Part shown: positions 17,443 to 26,575 of the stretch, piece by piece
Layout of the letters: every line of letters starts with the position of its first letter
Position numbering within the stretch: position 1 is the stretch's first letter
NCBI GenBank assembly: GCA_030653365.1
Contig: JAURZL010000018.1
Location: 434,001-498,000 of the forward strand
DNA length: 64,000 nucleotides
Direction: 5' to 3'
From: Anaerolineaceae bacterium
Lineage (GTDB): Bacteria > Chloroflexota > Anaerolineae > Anaerolineales > Anaerolineaceae
Notes under the pieces: model-generated
What the model saw: only the letters and a program-made list of their open reading frames with translations
What the model was told of the DNA's origin: nothing
Database searches by the model: none
Program-made: the position numbers and the translations under genes

Positions 17443-19446
17443 TTAGCTCCAATCACGAAGGAAGAATTTGATATCGCGGGGTGGCAAGGTCACCACTTGA
17501 TCATCCATAACAAATGTTTTTTCATTGCGGGTAAAGTTGAAAGCGATGCGGTGATTACCTCTTGGGATCACAATAACCCCATCCGGCAAATCGAGAATTC
17601 CTTCGCAGCGTACCGATTGAACAAAGAATTTCAATAGTGCCTTCAATTGATCATGGTTTGGATAAAATCCCAGGTAAAACACATTGCCAGCTCCAAAATC
17701 ATGCTCGGTCAATGCAGCTTTGCCTGAATGGGGACCGCCCAAATAGCGAACCAATACATTCACAATCTCATTATTATCCGGTTCTATTGCTTCAGTCCAA
17801 AAACCTGCTTCTCCTGTCAATCCGGGAATTTCGGATCGCAAACTGAAGCAAACTCCTGCAGGGAGCGCTTGCCATTCACTGATCGTTCCCCCTACCAATG
17901 CTCTCAACAATCCAGGAAGCGGTTCATTCACCATAATGTTGGATTCATTTTTACTACCTGATCTCGTACCAAATAATAGTGTTCCACCTCTTGCTACGTA
18001 AGCTTCTAAATGATCGGTGATATCCTGATCAACAATATACATCAACGGTGCGATAACCAACCGGTAATCACTTAAATCTGTATTGGCAGGAACAAGATCA
18101 ACATTGATACCCAATTCAGTTAATGCGCGATAATAACCAAAAATAGTGCGTAAATACTCATAGTCCTTACGATGCGGTTGAATTTTGATCGCCCACAGAT
18201 CATCAAAGCGCGTTAATATGGCTACAGGCGAATTAAGCGGTTCTTCTTTTAGTTGTTGTAATACGGGAGATTCTGGTAATAAATTCGCTATTTCTTTAAA
18301 TCCGATATCAGGCGATCCGTCATGTTTCAACAATCCGGATTGGTAATTTTCTTGTGCAAACCTGGAAGCCCGCCAACGAAAATAAATGACAGTATCAGCT
18401 CCACTGGCTACTGCATGCCAGGTCCATAAACGCACGGTACCCGCGCGGATACCTGTGTTGATTTCTCCCCAATTGGTCTGACCCACTTGTTGTTGCATAA
18501 TCCAGAATGGTTCTTTTTTCGCTCCACGAACCCAGGCATGGATAAATCCAGTAATATAGGGATCGCCAACATCATAGGAAAATTCTGGAACAGTTTCCCA
18601 AGGTGCATAAAATCTCTTGGTCAATTTTTCAGCCTGACCAGTCGGTGAAGAATTCCAGGATAAGAAATCAAGATCAACCCCTAATTTGTGAGTATCTAAT
18701 TCAAATTGATCAAACTCCGGATTGTGAGTAATCATTTGATTTTCAATATTTTCTCTTAGAATATCCACCTGTAATTTCTGAAATTTTATAAAAGAATCGG
18801 AGGCAAATCTATGATAATCGAGAACTTGCGAAGGATTTGGGGTTGCGACTGTCAAATTTGGAGGATAAATCTCTCCCCAATTTGAATATAATTGACTCCA
18901 AAAAATTGTTCCCCAGGCATTATTTAAATCTTCCAATGTTTTATATCGATCAATCAGCCAATCACGAAATTTCTTCACACAGCGATCACAATAACAACGC
19001 ACAGAATTCTGTGCCCCGAACTCATTGTCCACCTGCCAACCTATGATCGCAGGGTGTTTACCATATCGCAGTGCTAATTGTGTTACGATCCTTTTTGTGA
19101 AGTCTTGAAAAGCAGGATTATTGGGACAATAATGTCTGCGGGATCCGAAATTTTTACTGATTCCATTCTCAGCAACGGGTAAAATTTCGGGGTGTTGATT
19201 GATCATCCATGAAGGAGGGGCAGACGTTGGGGTACTGAGAACGACCTGGATACCCTCATTTTGGAGGATATTCACTACGCGATCCAACCATTCCCATTCA
19301 AATTGCTCATTTTTGGGTTCCATCTTAAACCAGGCAAAATCACCAATCCTGACAATTTTCAGGCCTAATTCGCGCATCGCTTGGGCATCCAGGTGCCACA
19401 ATTCTTCAGGATTCTGTTCAGGGTAATAACAAACACCTAATTTCAT
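17443..19446 (-). CDS. GH42 family beta-galactosidase, nucleophile apparently Glu to Gln
   Basis: 667 aa, normal GH42 length. N-terminal TIM barrel starts MKLGVCYYPEQNPEELW; acid/base Glu is E142 in GWQVDNEFG; metal-site cysteines are C107 and the CYCDRC cluster. A trimerisation domain and small C-terminal beta-domain follow. In GH42 enzymes the nucleophile sits in a Met-Glu-x-x-x-G context about 170-175 residues after the acid/base; here that stretch reads PFWIMQQQVG, codon CAA for residue 318. Normal hydrolysis would therefore be impaired. No signal peptide, so an intracellular enzyme. It stands alone, without transporters or regulators. Confidence 0.92.
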   Translation of the reverse strand: MKLGVCYYPEQNPEELWHLDAQAMRELGLKIVRIGDFAWFKMEPKNEQFEWEWLDRVVNILQNEGIQVVLSTPTSAPPSWMINQHPEILPVAENGISKNFGSRRHYCPNNPAFQDFTKRIVTQLALRYGKHPAIIGWQVDNEFGAQNSVRCYCDRCVKKFRDWLIDRYKTLEDLNNAWGTIFWSQLYSNWGEIYPPNLTVATPNPSQVLDYHRFASDSFIKFQKLQVDILRENIENQMITHNPEFDQFELDTHKLGVDLDFLSWNSSPTGQAEKLTKRFYAPWETVPEFSYDVGDPYITGFIHAWVRGAKKEPFWIMQQQVGQTNWGEINTGIRAGTVRLWTWHAVASGADTVIYFRWRASRFAQENYQSGLLKHDGSPDIGFKEIANLLPESPVLQQLKEEPLNSPVAILTRFDDLWAIKIQPHRKDYEYLRTIFGYYRALTELGINVDLVPANTDLSDYRLVIAPLMYIVDQDITDHLEAYVARGGTLLFGTRSGSKNESNIMVNEPLPGLLRALVGGTISEWQALPAGVCFSLRSEIPGLTGEAGFWTEAIEPDNNEIVNVLVRYLGGPHSGKAALTEHDFGAGNVFYLGFYPNHDQLKALLKFFVQSVRCEGILDLPDGVIVIPRGNHRIAFNFTRNEKTFVMDDQVVTLPPRDIKFFLRDWS

Positions 19447-19751
19447 CTTGCCACATCCTCTAAGTCATTTTTTTTGCGGAAAAATTTTTATAATCTTACC
19501 TGACACCTGTATTACGGATACCTGTGATAATCAGGATGGCTAAGTGTTCGAAGTCGTTATAATCAAAATAGATGATACTCATCTCACAAATTGATTATAT
19601 ATCGAAAAAAAATCCGTTTCCTTTCCAGACGCTTAACAAAAATTTGGCGTTCTGGATTTTTGAACCAATGTTATGTTTTTTTTCAATAAATAGTCGACTA
19701 GGTTTTTATTTCCCATAATAAATTGAATTGAAATTTAAATCCTCCTTCTGC

Positions 19752-19774
19752 AACTTTTACCAGTCCTTTGCGTA
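19752..19774 (+). promoter_or_regulatory. Possible ECF-type autoregulated promoter upstream of the sigma-factor gene
   Basis: AAC at 19752-19754 and CGTA at 19771-19774 are spaced by 16 bp, similar to ECF promoters (GGAAC-type -35 with CGT-type -10). It lies 30 bp before the GTG start. The rest of 19447-19804 is AT-rich without a gene. By-eye match only. Confidence 0.3.
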
Positions 19775-19804
19775 TATTATGATGAAACAATAATCGGAGA
19801 ATTA

Positions 19805-20401
19805 GTGAATAACATCGATCCTGAGATTTTGAAACAATCAATGAAAGGTGATGAAATCGCTTTCAATCAAATTGTAGAAAGCTTTCAAAAACCTGTATTC
19901 AACCTATGTTTTAGAATGCTCGGGAATTGTGAAGCTGCCGAAGATGCAGCCCAGGAGACCTTTTGGAGAGCATATCAATCATTAAAGAAATATAACCCTG
20001 ATCGTTCTTTTGGAACCTGGCTCTTATCGATAGCTGCCCATTATTGTATCGATCAACATCGCAAACGAAAACTTCCTGTCGTTGAAATAGATGACTATCT
20101 GGCTGAAGTTGCACCAGATCACAATACTCCAGACCCAGAAGCCGTCGCAATTCAAAAAGAACAACAAACTCAAATTCAGGAATTATTAGACGAATTACCA
20201 GACCTTGATCGTGCATCCATCGTTTTACGATATTGGCATGAATGCTCCGAGGAAGAAATTAGTGAAGTTCTTGGGATAACAATCAATGCAGTGAAAAGCA
20301 GGTTACATAGAGCAAGAAAGAAATTAGCAATTATATGGCAACAACAATCACAACATTCCTCCCATGCAGAAAGGATGAAAAATGGATCACCAGCCTTTTG
20401 A
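19805..20401 (+). CDS. RNA polymerase ECF sigma factor (sigma-70 family, RpoE-like)
   Basis: 198 aa, GTG start with RBS CGGAG. Region 2 contains CFRMLGNCEAAEDAAQETFWRAYQSL and FGTWLLSIAAHYCIDQHRKRK; region 4 contains LDRASIVLRYWHECSEEEISEVLGITINAVKSRLHRARKKL shown here only in part by its helix-turn-helix key SEEEISEVLGI. It lacks regions 1 and 3, so it is an ECF factor. A zinc-finger anti-sigma-like gene overlaps its end by 20 bases, followed by bactofilin-like and lipoprotein genes, suggesting an envelope-response operon. Confidence 0.94.
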   Translation: MNNIDPEILKQSMKGDEIAFNQIVESFQKPVFNLCFRMLGNCEAAEDAAQETFWRAYQSLKKYNPDRSFGTWLLSIAAHYCIDQHRKRKLPVVEIDDYLAEVAPDHNTPDPEAVAIQKEQQTQIQELLDELPDLDRASIVLRYWHECSEEEISEVLGITINAVKSRLHRARKKLAIIWQQQSQHSSHAERMKNGSPAF

Positions 20402-20918
20402 AGAATGGATATTTGAACAAAAAGAAATAACAATTGAAGAAAATAAAAAATTAAATAATCATCTTAATGAATGTATAGTTTGTAAAGATTTACAGGAATC
20501 CTGGTCACAAGTGGAGTCCATCCTGGTTCAGACACCAATGACAGCCCCAGTATCTGGTTTCTCACAACGATTTGCGACCAGAATGGAAGCTAAAAAGGTT
20601 CTCATCCAACAAAAACAATCTATACGGTATTTATTGGTGGTTGGGTTGGTCTTATTGATCATTACCCTCCTATTATTTGCATTATTGTTTTTCTCGTTTT
20701 CAACCGGAGAGATGATTGTTGGAGCTGTGACAGCCATTACAGGCTTTTTCCATGCTTTTATCAATTTACGGGCCATGACATACCAATTTTTCCATAATGC
20801 TTCTCCTTTGGTTATTGTTTTTGGATTGTTGTTAATCGGGATATGGGGAGTGGTTCTTATGCCACTCTGGGGCTTTACTGTTTGGAAAGTATCAAAACAA
20901 GGAGTTTTACTAAAATGA
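20382..20918 (+). CDS. Putative membrane anti-sigma factor with zf-HC2-like motif
   Basis: 178 aa. The N-terminal cytoplasmic part has HLNECIVC, the H-x3-C-x2-C motif of zinc-containing anti-sigma factors. A membrane segment follows at about 83-108 (YLLVVGLVLLIITLLLFALL) and a second near the C-terminus (LVIVFGLLLIGIWGVVLMPL). Its position immediately downstream and overlapping the sigma gene supports an anti-sigma role. The stop overlaps the ATG of the next gene (ATGA), so all are translated from one mRNA. Confidence 0.8.
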   Translation: MDHQPFEEWIFEQKEITIEENKKLNNHLNECIVCKDLQESWSQVESILVQTPMTAPVSGFSQRFATRMEAKKVLIQQKQSIRYLLVVGLVLLIITLLLFALLFFSFSTGEMIVGAVTAITGFFHAFINLRAMTYQFFHNASPLVIVFGLLLIGIWGVVLMPLWGFTVWKVSKQGVLLK

Positions 20919-21997
20919 AAAATTTACAAAAATTACTAACTTTATTCCTGCTATTACTGTTGATTATTGTTAATGTTAACAATGTGTCAGCCTTTGGATT
21001 AATTGATCCACCACCAACCATCAATGAAGATAAAGTAGTCATCGGTCAAACTTTTACGCTGCGAGAAAATCAAACATTGAATGGTGATCTGGCAATTATC
21101 GGAGGGATCGCTTCCTTAAAACCTGGGTCTCAGGTCACTGGTGATATTGTTATTATCGGTGGTGTCCTTGAGATTGATGGCAGAGTTAGCGGAGATATTC
21201 AGGCAATTGGTGGTTCGGTCACACTGAATGAGAGTGCATTGATTCTAGGATCCTTCAATAATTTTGGCAGCAACCTCCAACAAAAGGATGGCGCGCGCAT
21301 TGAAGGTTCTCAGGTATCAAGTCTTCCCTTCGATTTTAATTTTGGAAATGTAACCATTCCAGAAACAAGAATAGTTCCTTTTGAAGCAGCAAAACGAACG
21401 ACCGGTTTTGTAGCCAAATTCTTATGGTCAATTTTACAAATCATTGCCATGGGCGGATTGGCAATGCTTGTACTACTAATTGCACCAAAATCAACAGAAC
21501 GAATTGCTAAGTCAATCGGTAAACAACCCTTTACCCATTGGGGGATTGGTATGTTGACAGTTTTTGCCTTCCCAATGGTGATTCTGGTTTGCTTCATCAC
21601 GATCATTTTTATCCCACTTGGTTTAATCGGGATCACAGCCCTGCTGGTTGCAATCATATATGGGTGGATTGCCCTGGGTTATGAAATTGGAAAGCGGTTA
21701 TTTTCAAATAATTCCAATCTCTCCCCTGCTTTGATAGCAGGTATCGGAACCGTTATTTTGTCGGTCGTTGCAAGAATACTGGGAGCAATCCCCTGTATCG
21801 GATGGTTGTTGGTGGTCACGTTGAGTTTGTTCGGATTAGGAGCAATCGTACTCACGCGGGTTGGCACGCGGGATTACCCGGAGGGATTTGCTAGTCAATC
21901 ATTCGTCGCAAATGAGAGCAGCACACTGCATCCGGTCAGGCCACTTATTGTGGAATCTGGATCTGATGACCAGGAGTTTGAAGATTTAGACAAGTAA
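20915..21997 (+). CDS. Bactofilin-like polymer-forming exported protein with C-terminal membrane domain
   Basis: 360 aa when started at the ATG at 20915 (4-base overlap with the anti-sigma gene); an earlier start at 20843 would bury the signal peptide. Signal-like hydrophobic segment LLTLFLLLLLIIVNVNNVSA, then a right-handed beta-helix type repeat of short Gly turns (NGDLAIIGGIASLKPGS, GDIVIIGGVLEIDGRVSGD) as in bactofilins. The C-terminal half holds about four membrane segments (such as IIAMGGLAMLVLLIAP). Probably an envelope-located polymerising or scaffold protein controlled by the upstream sigma factor. Function unproven. Confidence 0.75.
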   Translation: MKNLQKLLTLFLLLLLIIVNVNNVSAFGLIDPPPTINEDKVVIGQTFTLRENQTLNGDLAIIGGIASLKPGSQVTGDIVIIGGVLEIDGRVSGDIQAIGGSVTLNESALILGSFNNFGSNLQQKDGARIEGSQVSSLPFDFNFGNVTIPETRIVPFEAAKRTTGFVAKFLWSILQIIAMGGLAMLVLLIAPKSTERIAKSIGKQPFTHWGIGMLTVFAFPMVILVCFITIIFIPLGLIGITALLVAIIYGWIALGYEIGKRLFSNNSNLSPALIAGIGTVILSVVARILGAIPCIGWLLVVTLSLFGLGAIVLTRVGTRDYPEGFASQSFVANESSTLHPVRPLIVESGSDDQEFEDLDK

Positions 21998-22107
21998 ATA
22001 ATTCATCACTAAAAATAGAAGTTAGCGTGTGATCACAACCAAAATCCCCCTGACTTCACAGATGAAAAGATTCAAATAAATTTATAGAAAAAAAATTGAG
22101 GTACAAA

Positions 22108-22956
22108 ATGAATAAAAAAAATATTGTTTTAGTAATTATTATAATGTTGACATCCCTGGCATGTTCATTCAATGTGAATGTACCCAGAGTGACGACCGAA
22201 AAAGAAACAGTCTTTGAATTGAATGAGGCTGTTCCCCAAAATCAGGAAAGTTCAGAACTCGAGATTGGAATGGGAGCGGGACGATTAAATATCATTGGTG
22301 GATCGGACGAATGGATCACCGGTGAAATAATATTCAACGTGCCCATATGGAATCCTAATATTTTAAGAACATCCAATGGATTAAGAATCATTCAGGAAAC
22401 AAAAAATCAAATTGGCATACCAGAGGATAATGTAATCAATGATTGGAATATCATCTTAGGCGACCATCCCACTGATCTCGAAATAAATGCTGGAGCATAT
22501 CAAGGGGATCTGGATCTTAGTGGCATACCGCTCACAAAATTGAGAATTAGCGATGGTGCCAGTCAATCAAAGATTAAGTTTGAAACACTTAACCCGGTCT
22601 CGATGATTTCCTTTTATTACTCAACCGGTGCTTCAACAGTTGAATTTGAAGGATTGGCTAATGCCAATTTTGAGAATATGGTCTTCGAAGGTGGGGCAGG
22701 TTCTTACTCATTAGATTTTTCAGGAAATCTTCAAAGGGATACAGATATTGAGATAACTTACGGTCTTGGAGATGTAAAAATATTTATCCCTAATGGTGTT
22801 GCGGCTTATGTCATCGTAGATGGCGGATTAAATAATGTTGAATTACGCGGAACATGGAATGTTTCTGGAAATGAATACTCTATTGAAGGATCTGGTCCTC
22901 AATTATTCTTCACTGTAAAAATGGGTCTTGGAAACCTGCAATTAATCAGCCAATAA
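22108..22956 (+). CDS. Lipoprotein with LiaF/toastrack-like beta-repeat domain
   Basis: 282 aa from the ATG at 22108 (RBS GAGGTAC); an in-frame TTG at 22096 is less likely. Type II signal peptide with lipobox SLAC. The mature protein is a long beta-solenoid-like repeat: SELEIGMGAGRLNIIGG, DLEINAGAYQGDLDLSG, TDIEITYGLGDVKIFIPNGV and MGLGNLQLISQ. The pattern ix-G-aG-x-l-x-l is that of the DUF4097/LiaF-type toastrack repeats. Anchored outside the membrane, presumably part of the sigma-controlled envelope operon. A terminator follows. Confidence 0.75.
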   Translation: MNKKNIVLVIIIMLTSLACSFNVNVPRVTTEKETVFELNEAVPQNQESSELEIGMGAGRLNIIGGSDEWITGEIIFNVPIWNPNILRTSNGLRIIQETKNQIGIPEDNVINDWNIILGDHPTDLEINAGAYQGDLDLSGIPLTKLRISDGASQSKIKFETLNPVSMISFYYSTGASTVEFEGLANANFENMVFEGGAGSYSLDFSGNLQRDTDIEITYGLGDVKIFIPNGVAAYVIVDGGLNNVELRGTWNVSGNEYSIEGSGPQLFFTVKMGLGNLQLISQ

Positions 22957-22973
22957 TATTTTGTATCATAATG

Positions 22974-23012
22974 AAAAAAGCACCCTCAATCAAATGGTTG
23001 GGTGCTTTTATC
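22974..23012 (+). terminator. Intrinsic terminator of the sigma-factor operon
   Basis: GCACCC (22980-22985) and GGGTGC (23000-23005), flanked by complementary A- and T-runs, form a stem of about 10 bp followed by TTTT. It lies 18 bases after the lipoprotein stop. Confidence 0.85.
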
Positions 23013-23148
23013 TTTTCAATTTTCGATTTTATTGCGTTCGATGAATCATGTTTTTTCGTTAATTTTTCCTGGTTGACTCAATTAGTTTTTTCCTTACACT
23101 TTTCATCATCGTCAGTACCAAACATATTGAAGAGATTAATAAAGATAA

Positions 23149-23802
23149 TTAATTTTTACCCTGGTTATCCATTGGATCTGGGTCACCATTTTTCTCTGGT
23201 GAAAGATCAAAGTAATATCTCTTTTCTAAAATTCTTTGATAGACCACAGGAAGAATATAATATCGGAATGGGCGTCCCTGGCGGACGCGCCTTCTAATTT
23301 GATGGGATGCAATCTCTAATAAAGGTGCTTCGATAAAATGTAATTTCTGAATAATACCCGGAATTTGAGTTTCCAAAAGACTCAAATCTACCTGATCTCC
23401 AGGCCGTCGCATGACTCCTAATCCTTCAAGTTCACCTAAAAGTTCACTTGCTTGATGCCAGTTTGGATAGTCATGCAAAGAATCTCCACCAATCAAATAA
23501 AACAGATCAGCTTCCGGATATTCTTCCTGGATCAATCTGACTGTATCCAATGTGAAATGAGGTCCGGGACGATCCAGATCAACCCGACACATTTCAAATG
23601 TTGGATCATTTATCAGGGATAATTGAACCAGTTCAAATCGGATATCAATGGGTGTCAGGTGTTGATCACGTTTATGGGGAGGATCAGGGGTTAAAACCCA
23701 TAATAGTTTATCTAATTTCATCTGTGAAGTTGCTTCTGCAGCCAGGATTAGATGACCTAAATGGGGAGGATCAAAGGTACCACCAAAAATACCAATGCGC
23801 AT
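23149..23802 (-). CDS. nadD: Nicotinate-nucleotide adenylyltransferase
   Basis: 217 aa from the ATG at 23802 (RBS AGGACTAAGG); an alternative ATG at 23817 lies inside the end of obg. It transfers AMP from ATP to nicotinate mononucleotide, making deamido-NAD. Nucleotidyltransferase motifs: MRIGIFGGTFDPPHLGHL with the (T/H)xGH site, then LWVLTPDPPHKRDQH, and the late ISSTxIR-like EIASHQIRRRVRQGRP. The obg stop is at 23805, so obg and nadD form one minus-strand operon. Confidence 0.95.
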   Translation of the reverse strand: MRIGIFGGTFDPPHLGHLILAAEATSQMKLDKLLWVLTPDPPHKRDQHLTPIDIRFELVQLSLINDPTFEMCRVDLDRPGPHFTLDTVRLIQEEYPEADLFYLIGGDSLHDYPNWHQASELLGELEGLGVMRRPGDQVDLSLLETQIPGIIQKLHFIEAPLLEIASHQIRRRVRQGRPFRYYILPVVYQRILEKRYYFDLSPEKNGDPDPMDNQGKN

Positions 23803-23804
23803 CC

Positions 23805-25064
23805 TTAGTCCTGCCATTCCAATTCGAATTCATCAACAAAGACACTCTGGCCTTCCTCGATTCCCATATCCCGCAAAGCATCTTCAACTCCAAGGGTTTC
23901 CATCAATCTCTGGAACCGTCGTAATGAACCTTCGTGTTCCCAATAGGTCATCTTAGCAGCTCGTTCAATCGCTTTTCCGATAACCCTAAAACCACCTTCC
24001 TCCACTTCAATATGAAAATCTTCTGGATCTTCTTCAGGGCGATATACAGGAATTTTCTCGGAAACTTCAGGTTCAGGCGCTGTTTGCACCAATTCCAATG
24101 CTTTCCATAAAACAGGTTGTAAATCCTGGCGAATCATGGCAGAAATTGCCATCGGCTGATACCCTTTTGATTCAAGTGTTTTCTTCATTTCAGGCCATTT
24201 TTGCTGAACCTCTGGAATATCCATCTTGTTAAAAACTATCAACTGGGATTTCTGTTTTAACATAGGATCAAATAATGCCATCTCACTATTAATTTGTGTA
24301 AAATCAGCGATTGGATCTTCTGATAACCCATCAATGATATGAATTAATACTTTCGTGCGTTGAATATGCCTTAAAAATGCGTCACCCAAACCTGCACCCA
24401 TATGTGCACCTTCGATGAGCCCAGGGATATCTGCCAGCACCAATGAATTATCTAGATCCAAATTTACAACCCCAAGGTTAGGTTCCAATGTCGTAAAGGG
24501 GTAATCTGCAATTTTGGGAGTTGCATTCGACACTGCAGCGAGGAAACTTGACTTTCCTGCATTGGGGACACCAACAATACCAACATCCGCAATCAACTTT
24601 AATTCTAGACGAAGCTTTTTATCCTCGCCGGGTTCACCTTTTTCTCCCGTTTTTGGAACCTGATGGCGGGCACTCACAAAATGAACATTTCCCCTTCCAC
24701 CGCGTCCACCTTTACAAATTAATAATTCCTGTTCCCGCTCGACCAGATCTCCCAACAACTCACCTGTATCGGCATCATAGACCAGTGTTCCAGGAGGAAC
24801 AAAAATATAGAGCGTTTTGGCGGATCGACCTGTCATTTTTTGTTTTGCACCATTTCCCCCAGGGGAAGCCAAAAATTTCTGATTAAATTGAAAGGAGGAA
24901 AGTGTATTCAAGGTATGTTTTACTTTCAGAACAACATCACCTCCACGTCCTCCATCTCCACCATCGGGACCACCTCTTGGAACATATTTTTCACGGCGAA
25001 AATGAACTGCACCATCTCCGCCTGTTCCAGAGGAAACAAAAATTTGGGCTTCATCTATAAACAT
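23805..25064 (-). CDS. obg: Obg/CgtA GTPase
   Basis: 419 aa. Gly-rich Obg fold at about 1-157 (FVSSGTGGDGAVHFRREKY, GGRGGRGNVHF), G domain with P-loop GVPNAGKSSFLAAVS, switch I DYPFTTLEPNLG, G3 ADIPGLIEGAHMGAG and G4 NKMD, and a C-terminal OCT domain (EEGGFRVIGKAIERAAKMTY). Obg is an essential 50S-associated GTPase linking ribosome assembly, growth and stress. It is followed directly by nadD. The OCT domain is found mainly in Gram-positive-type lineages. Confidence 0.97.
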   Translation of the reverse strand: MFIDEAQIFVSSGTGGDGAVHFRREKYVPRGGPDGGDGGRGGDVVLKVKHTLNTLSSFQFNQKFLASPGGNGAKQKMTGRSAKTLYIFVPPGTLVYDADTGELLGDLVEREQELLICKGGRGGRGNVHFVSARHQVPKTGEKGEPGEDKKLRLELKLIADVGIVGVPNAGKSSFLAAVSNATPKIADYPFTTLEPNLGVVNLDLDNSLVLADIPGLIEGAHMGAGLGDAFLRHIQRTKVLIHIIDGLSEDPIADFTQINSEMALFDPMLKQKSQLIVFNKMDIPEVQQKWPEMKKTLESKGYQPMAISAMIRQDLQPVLWKALELVQTAPEPEVSEKIPVYRPEEDPEDFHIEVEEGGFRVIGKAIERAAKMTYWEHEGSLRRFQRLMETLGVEDALRDMGIEEGQSVFVDEFELEWQD

Positions 25065-25117
25065 AATTGCCTTTCAATTCCAGGGATCGGATGATCCGAT
25101 CCCTGGTTCTTATCTTT

Positions 25118-26434
25118 CTATTTTCCGAATTTTGCATTGAGAATATCAACCAGTGTTGGTCGACCAATCTCTTGTAAATCGTATCGCACTCGTTGTAATG
25201 GTTTATTGATTTTGATCACACGGCTTAAATCAATGGGTGTACCTGAGACAACCAGATCAACGTCTGAGTTGTTGATTGTTTCTTCTAAATCTTTCATCTG
25301 TTCAGCACCATACCCCATCGCTGGGAGGATAGTTCCAGTCTCTGGATATTTCTCATACGTATCTGTGATAGTCCGAACGGCAAATGGTCGTGGGTCAACT
25401 ATTTCTTTTGCGCCAAATCTGCGGGCAGCTACATAAGCTGCTCCATATTTCATACCACCATGGGTCAGCGTTGGACCATCTTCGACGACCAGAACTCGTT
25501 TACCTCGAATAGCTTCCGGATTATCAACAAATAATGGGGAAGCTCCCTCAATCACCTGAGCATCAGGATTCAAAAGATGAATATTTTCTCGAACTTTGAT
25601 TACATTCTCTGCATCAGCTGTATCAACTTTGTTGATCACGAAGACGTCAGCATGAATTGTGTTGGTTTCTCCAGGATAGAAACTGGTTTCATGACCCAGA
25701 CGATGTGGATCAACGACAACAATTGCGAGATCTTCCTTAAAAAATGAGAAATCATTATTCCCACCATCCCATAAGACGATGTCGACTTCTTGTTCTGCCT
25801 GTCGTAGGATCGCTTCATAATCAACGCCGGCATAAACAATTAATCCGTTATCCAGATGTGGTTCATATTCTTCTCGTTCTTCAATCGTGCAGTCATGTTT
25901 ATCAAGATCACTGTAATCCGCAAAGCGTTGTACTTTTTGTTTCAGAAGGTCACCATAAGGCATTGGATGGCGAACCGCTGCAACCCGATAGCCCATTTCA
26001 CGCAAGATTAAAGATACACGGCGAGTGGTCTGACTTTTCCCAGAACCGGTTCGAACAGCGGTGATAGAAACCACAGGTTTGGATGAAACCAATTGCGTAT
26101 TCTTTAAACCCATCAATCGAAAATCAGCACCGGCTTCATTCACCAGTGATGCTTTGTGCATTACATATGCGTGTTCAACATCACTGTAAGCAAATACAAC
26201 CTGATCAACATTTAATTTTTTGATTAATTCACGCAACTCAGATTCTGGATAGATCGGTATTCCTTCCGGATATAGTGAACCAGCCAGTGCCGCAGGATAA
26301 CGACGGCCATCAATATTGGGGATTTGGGTTGCTGTGAACGCTACTACCTGATAATCACTGTTATCTCTGAAATACACATTAAAGTTATGGAAGTCGCGCC
26401 CAGCTGCGCCCATGATTAGGGTTCGAATGGTCAT
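25118..26434 (-). CDS. Cyclic 2,3-diphosphoglycerate synthetase-like GTPase/ATPase
   Basis: 438 aa. N-terminal Rossmann-like part (MTIRTLIMGAAGRDFHNFNV), then a P-loop VVSITAVRTGSGKSQTTRR, and the motifs VLWDGGNNDFSFFKEDL and VVDPHRLGHETSFYPGE seen in proteins annotated as cyclic 2,3-diphosphoglycerate synthetase. The archaeal enzyme makes cDPG as a thermoprotective osmolyte; whether this bacterial homologue does so is unknown. It lies between argS and obg, within 5 kb of pgk and gapA. RBS is GAGGA-like upstream of ATG 26434. Confidence 0.78.
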   Translation of the reverse strand: MTIRTLIMGAAGRDFHNFNVYFRDNSDYQVVAFTATQIPNIDGRRYPAALAGSLYPEGIPIYPESELRELIKKLNVDQVVFAYSDVEHAYVMHKASLVNEAGADFRLMGLKNTQLVSSKPVVSITAVRTGSGKSQTTRRVSLILREMGYRVAAVRHPMPYGDLLKQKVQRFADYSDLDKHDCTIEEREEYEPHLDNGLIVYAGVDYEAILRQAEQEVDIVLWDGGNNDFSFFKEDLAIVVVDPHRLGHETSFYPGETNTIHADVFVINKVDTADAENVIKVRENIHLLNPDAQVIEGASPLFVDNPEAIRGKRVLVVEDGPTLTHGGMKYGAAYVAARRFGAKEIVDPRPFAVRTITDTYEKYPETGTILPAMGYGAEQMKDLEETINNSDVDLVVSGTPIDLSRVIKINKPLQRVRYDLQEIGRPTLVDILNAKFGK

Positions 26435-26491
26435 TAGTTTTATTTCTCCTTTTTGATTTGAATTTTTTGTGTCTCCTCATCTTGGAGGTAA

Positions 26492-26552
26492 GGGTGTTTT
26501 TGGCGGGTAATACCCGCCAAAAACACCCGAAAACCCCGTTTTAATGAAATGA
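26492..26552. repeat. Dispersed palindromic element, copy B
   Basis: Perfect 17-bp arms GGGTGTTTTTGGCGGGT (26492-26508) and ACCCGCCAAAAACACCC (26512-26528), loop AAT, then tail CCCCGTTTTAATGAAATGATAC (about 26534-26552 aligned). Relative to copy A the arms differ by one compensated base pair (T/A to C/G), so the stem is conserved while the sequence changes. Located between the cDPG-synthetase-like gene and argS. Confidence 0.85.
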
Positions 26553-26575
26553 TACAATTTTTTTTAACCATCGGT

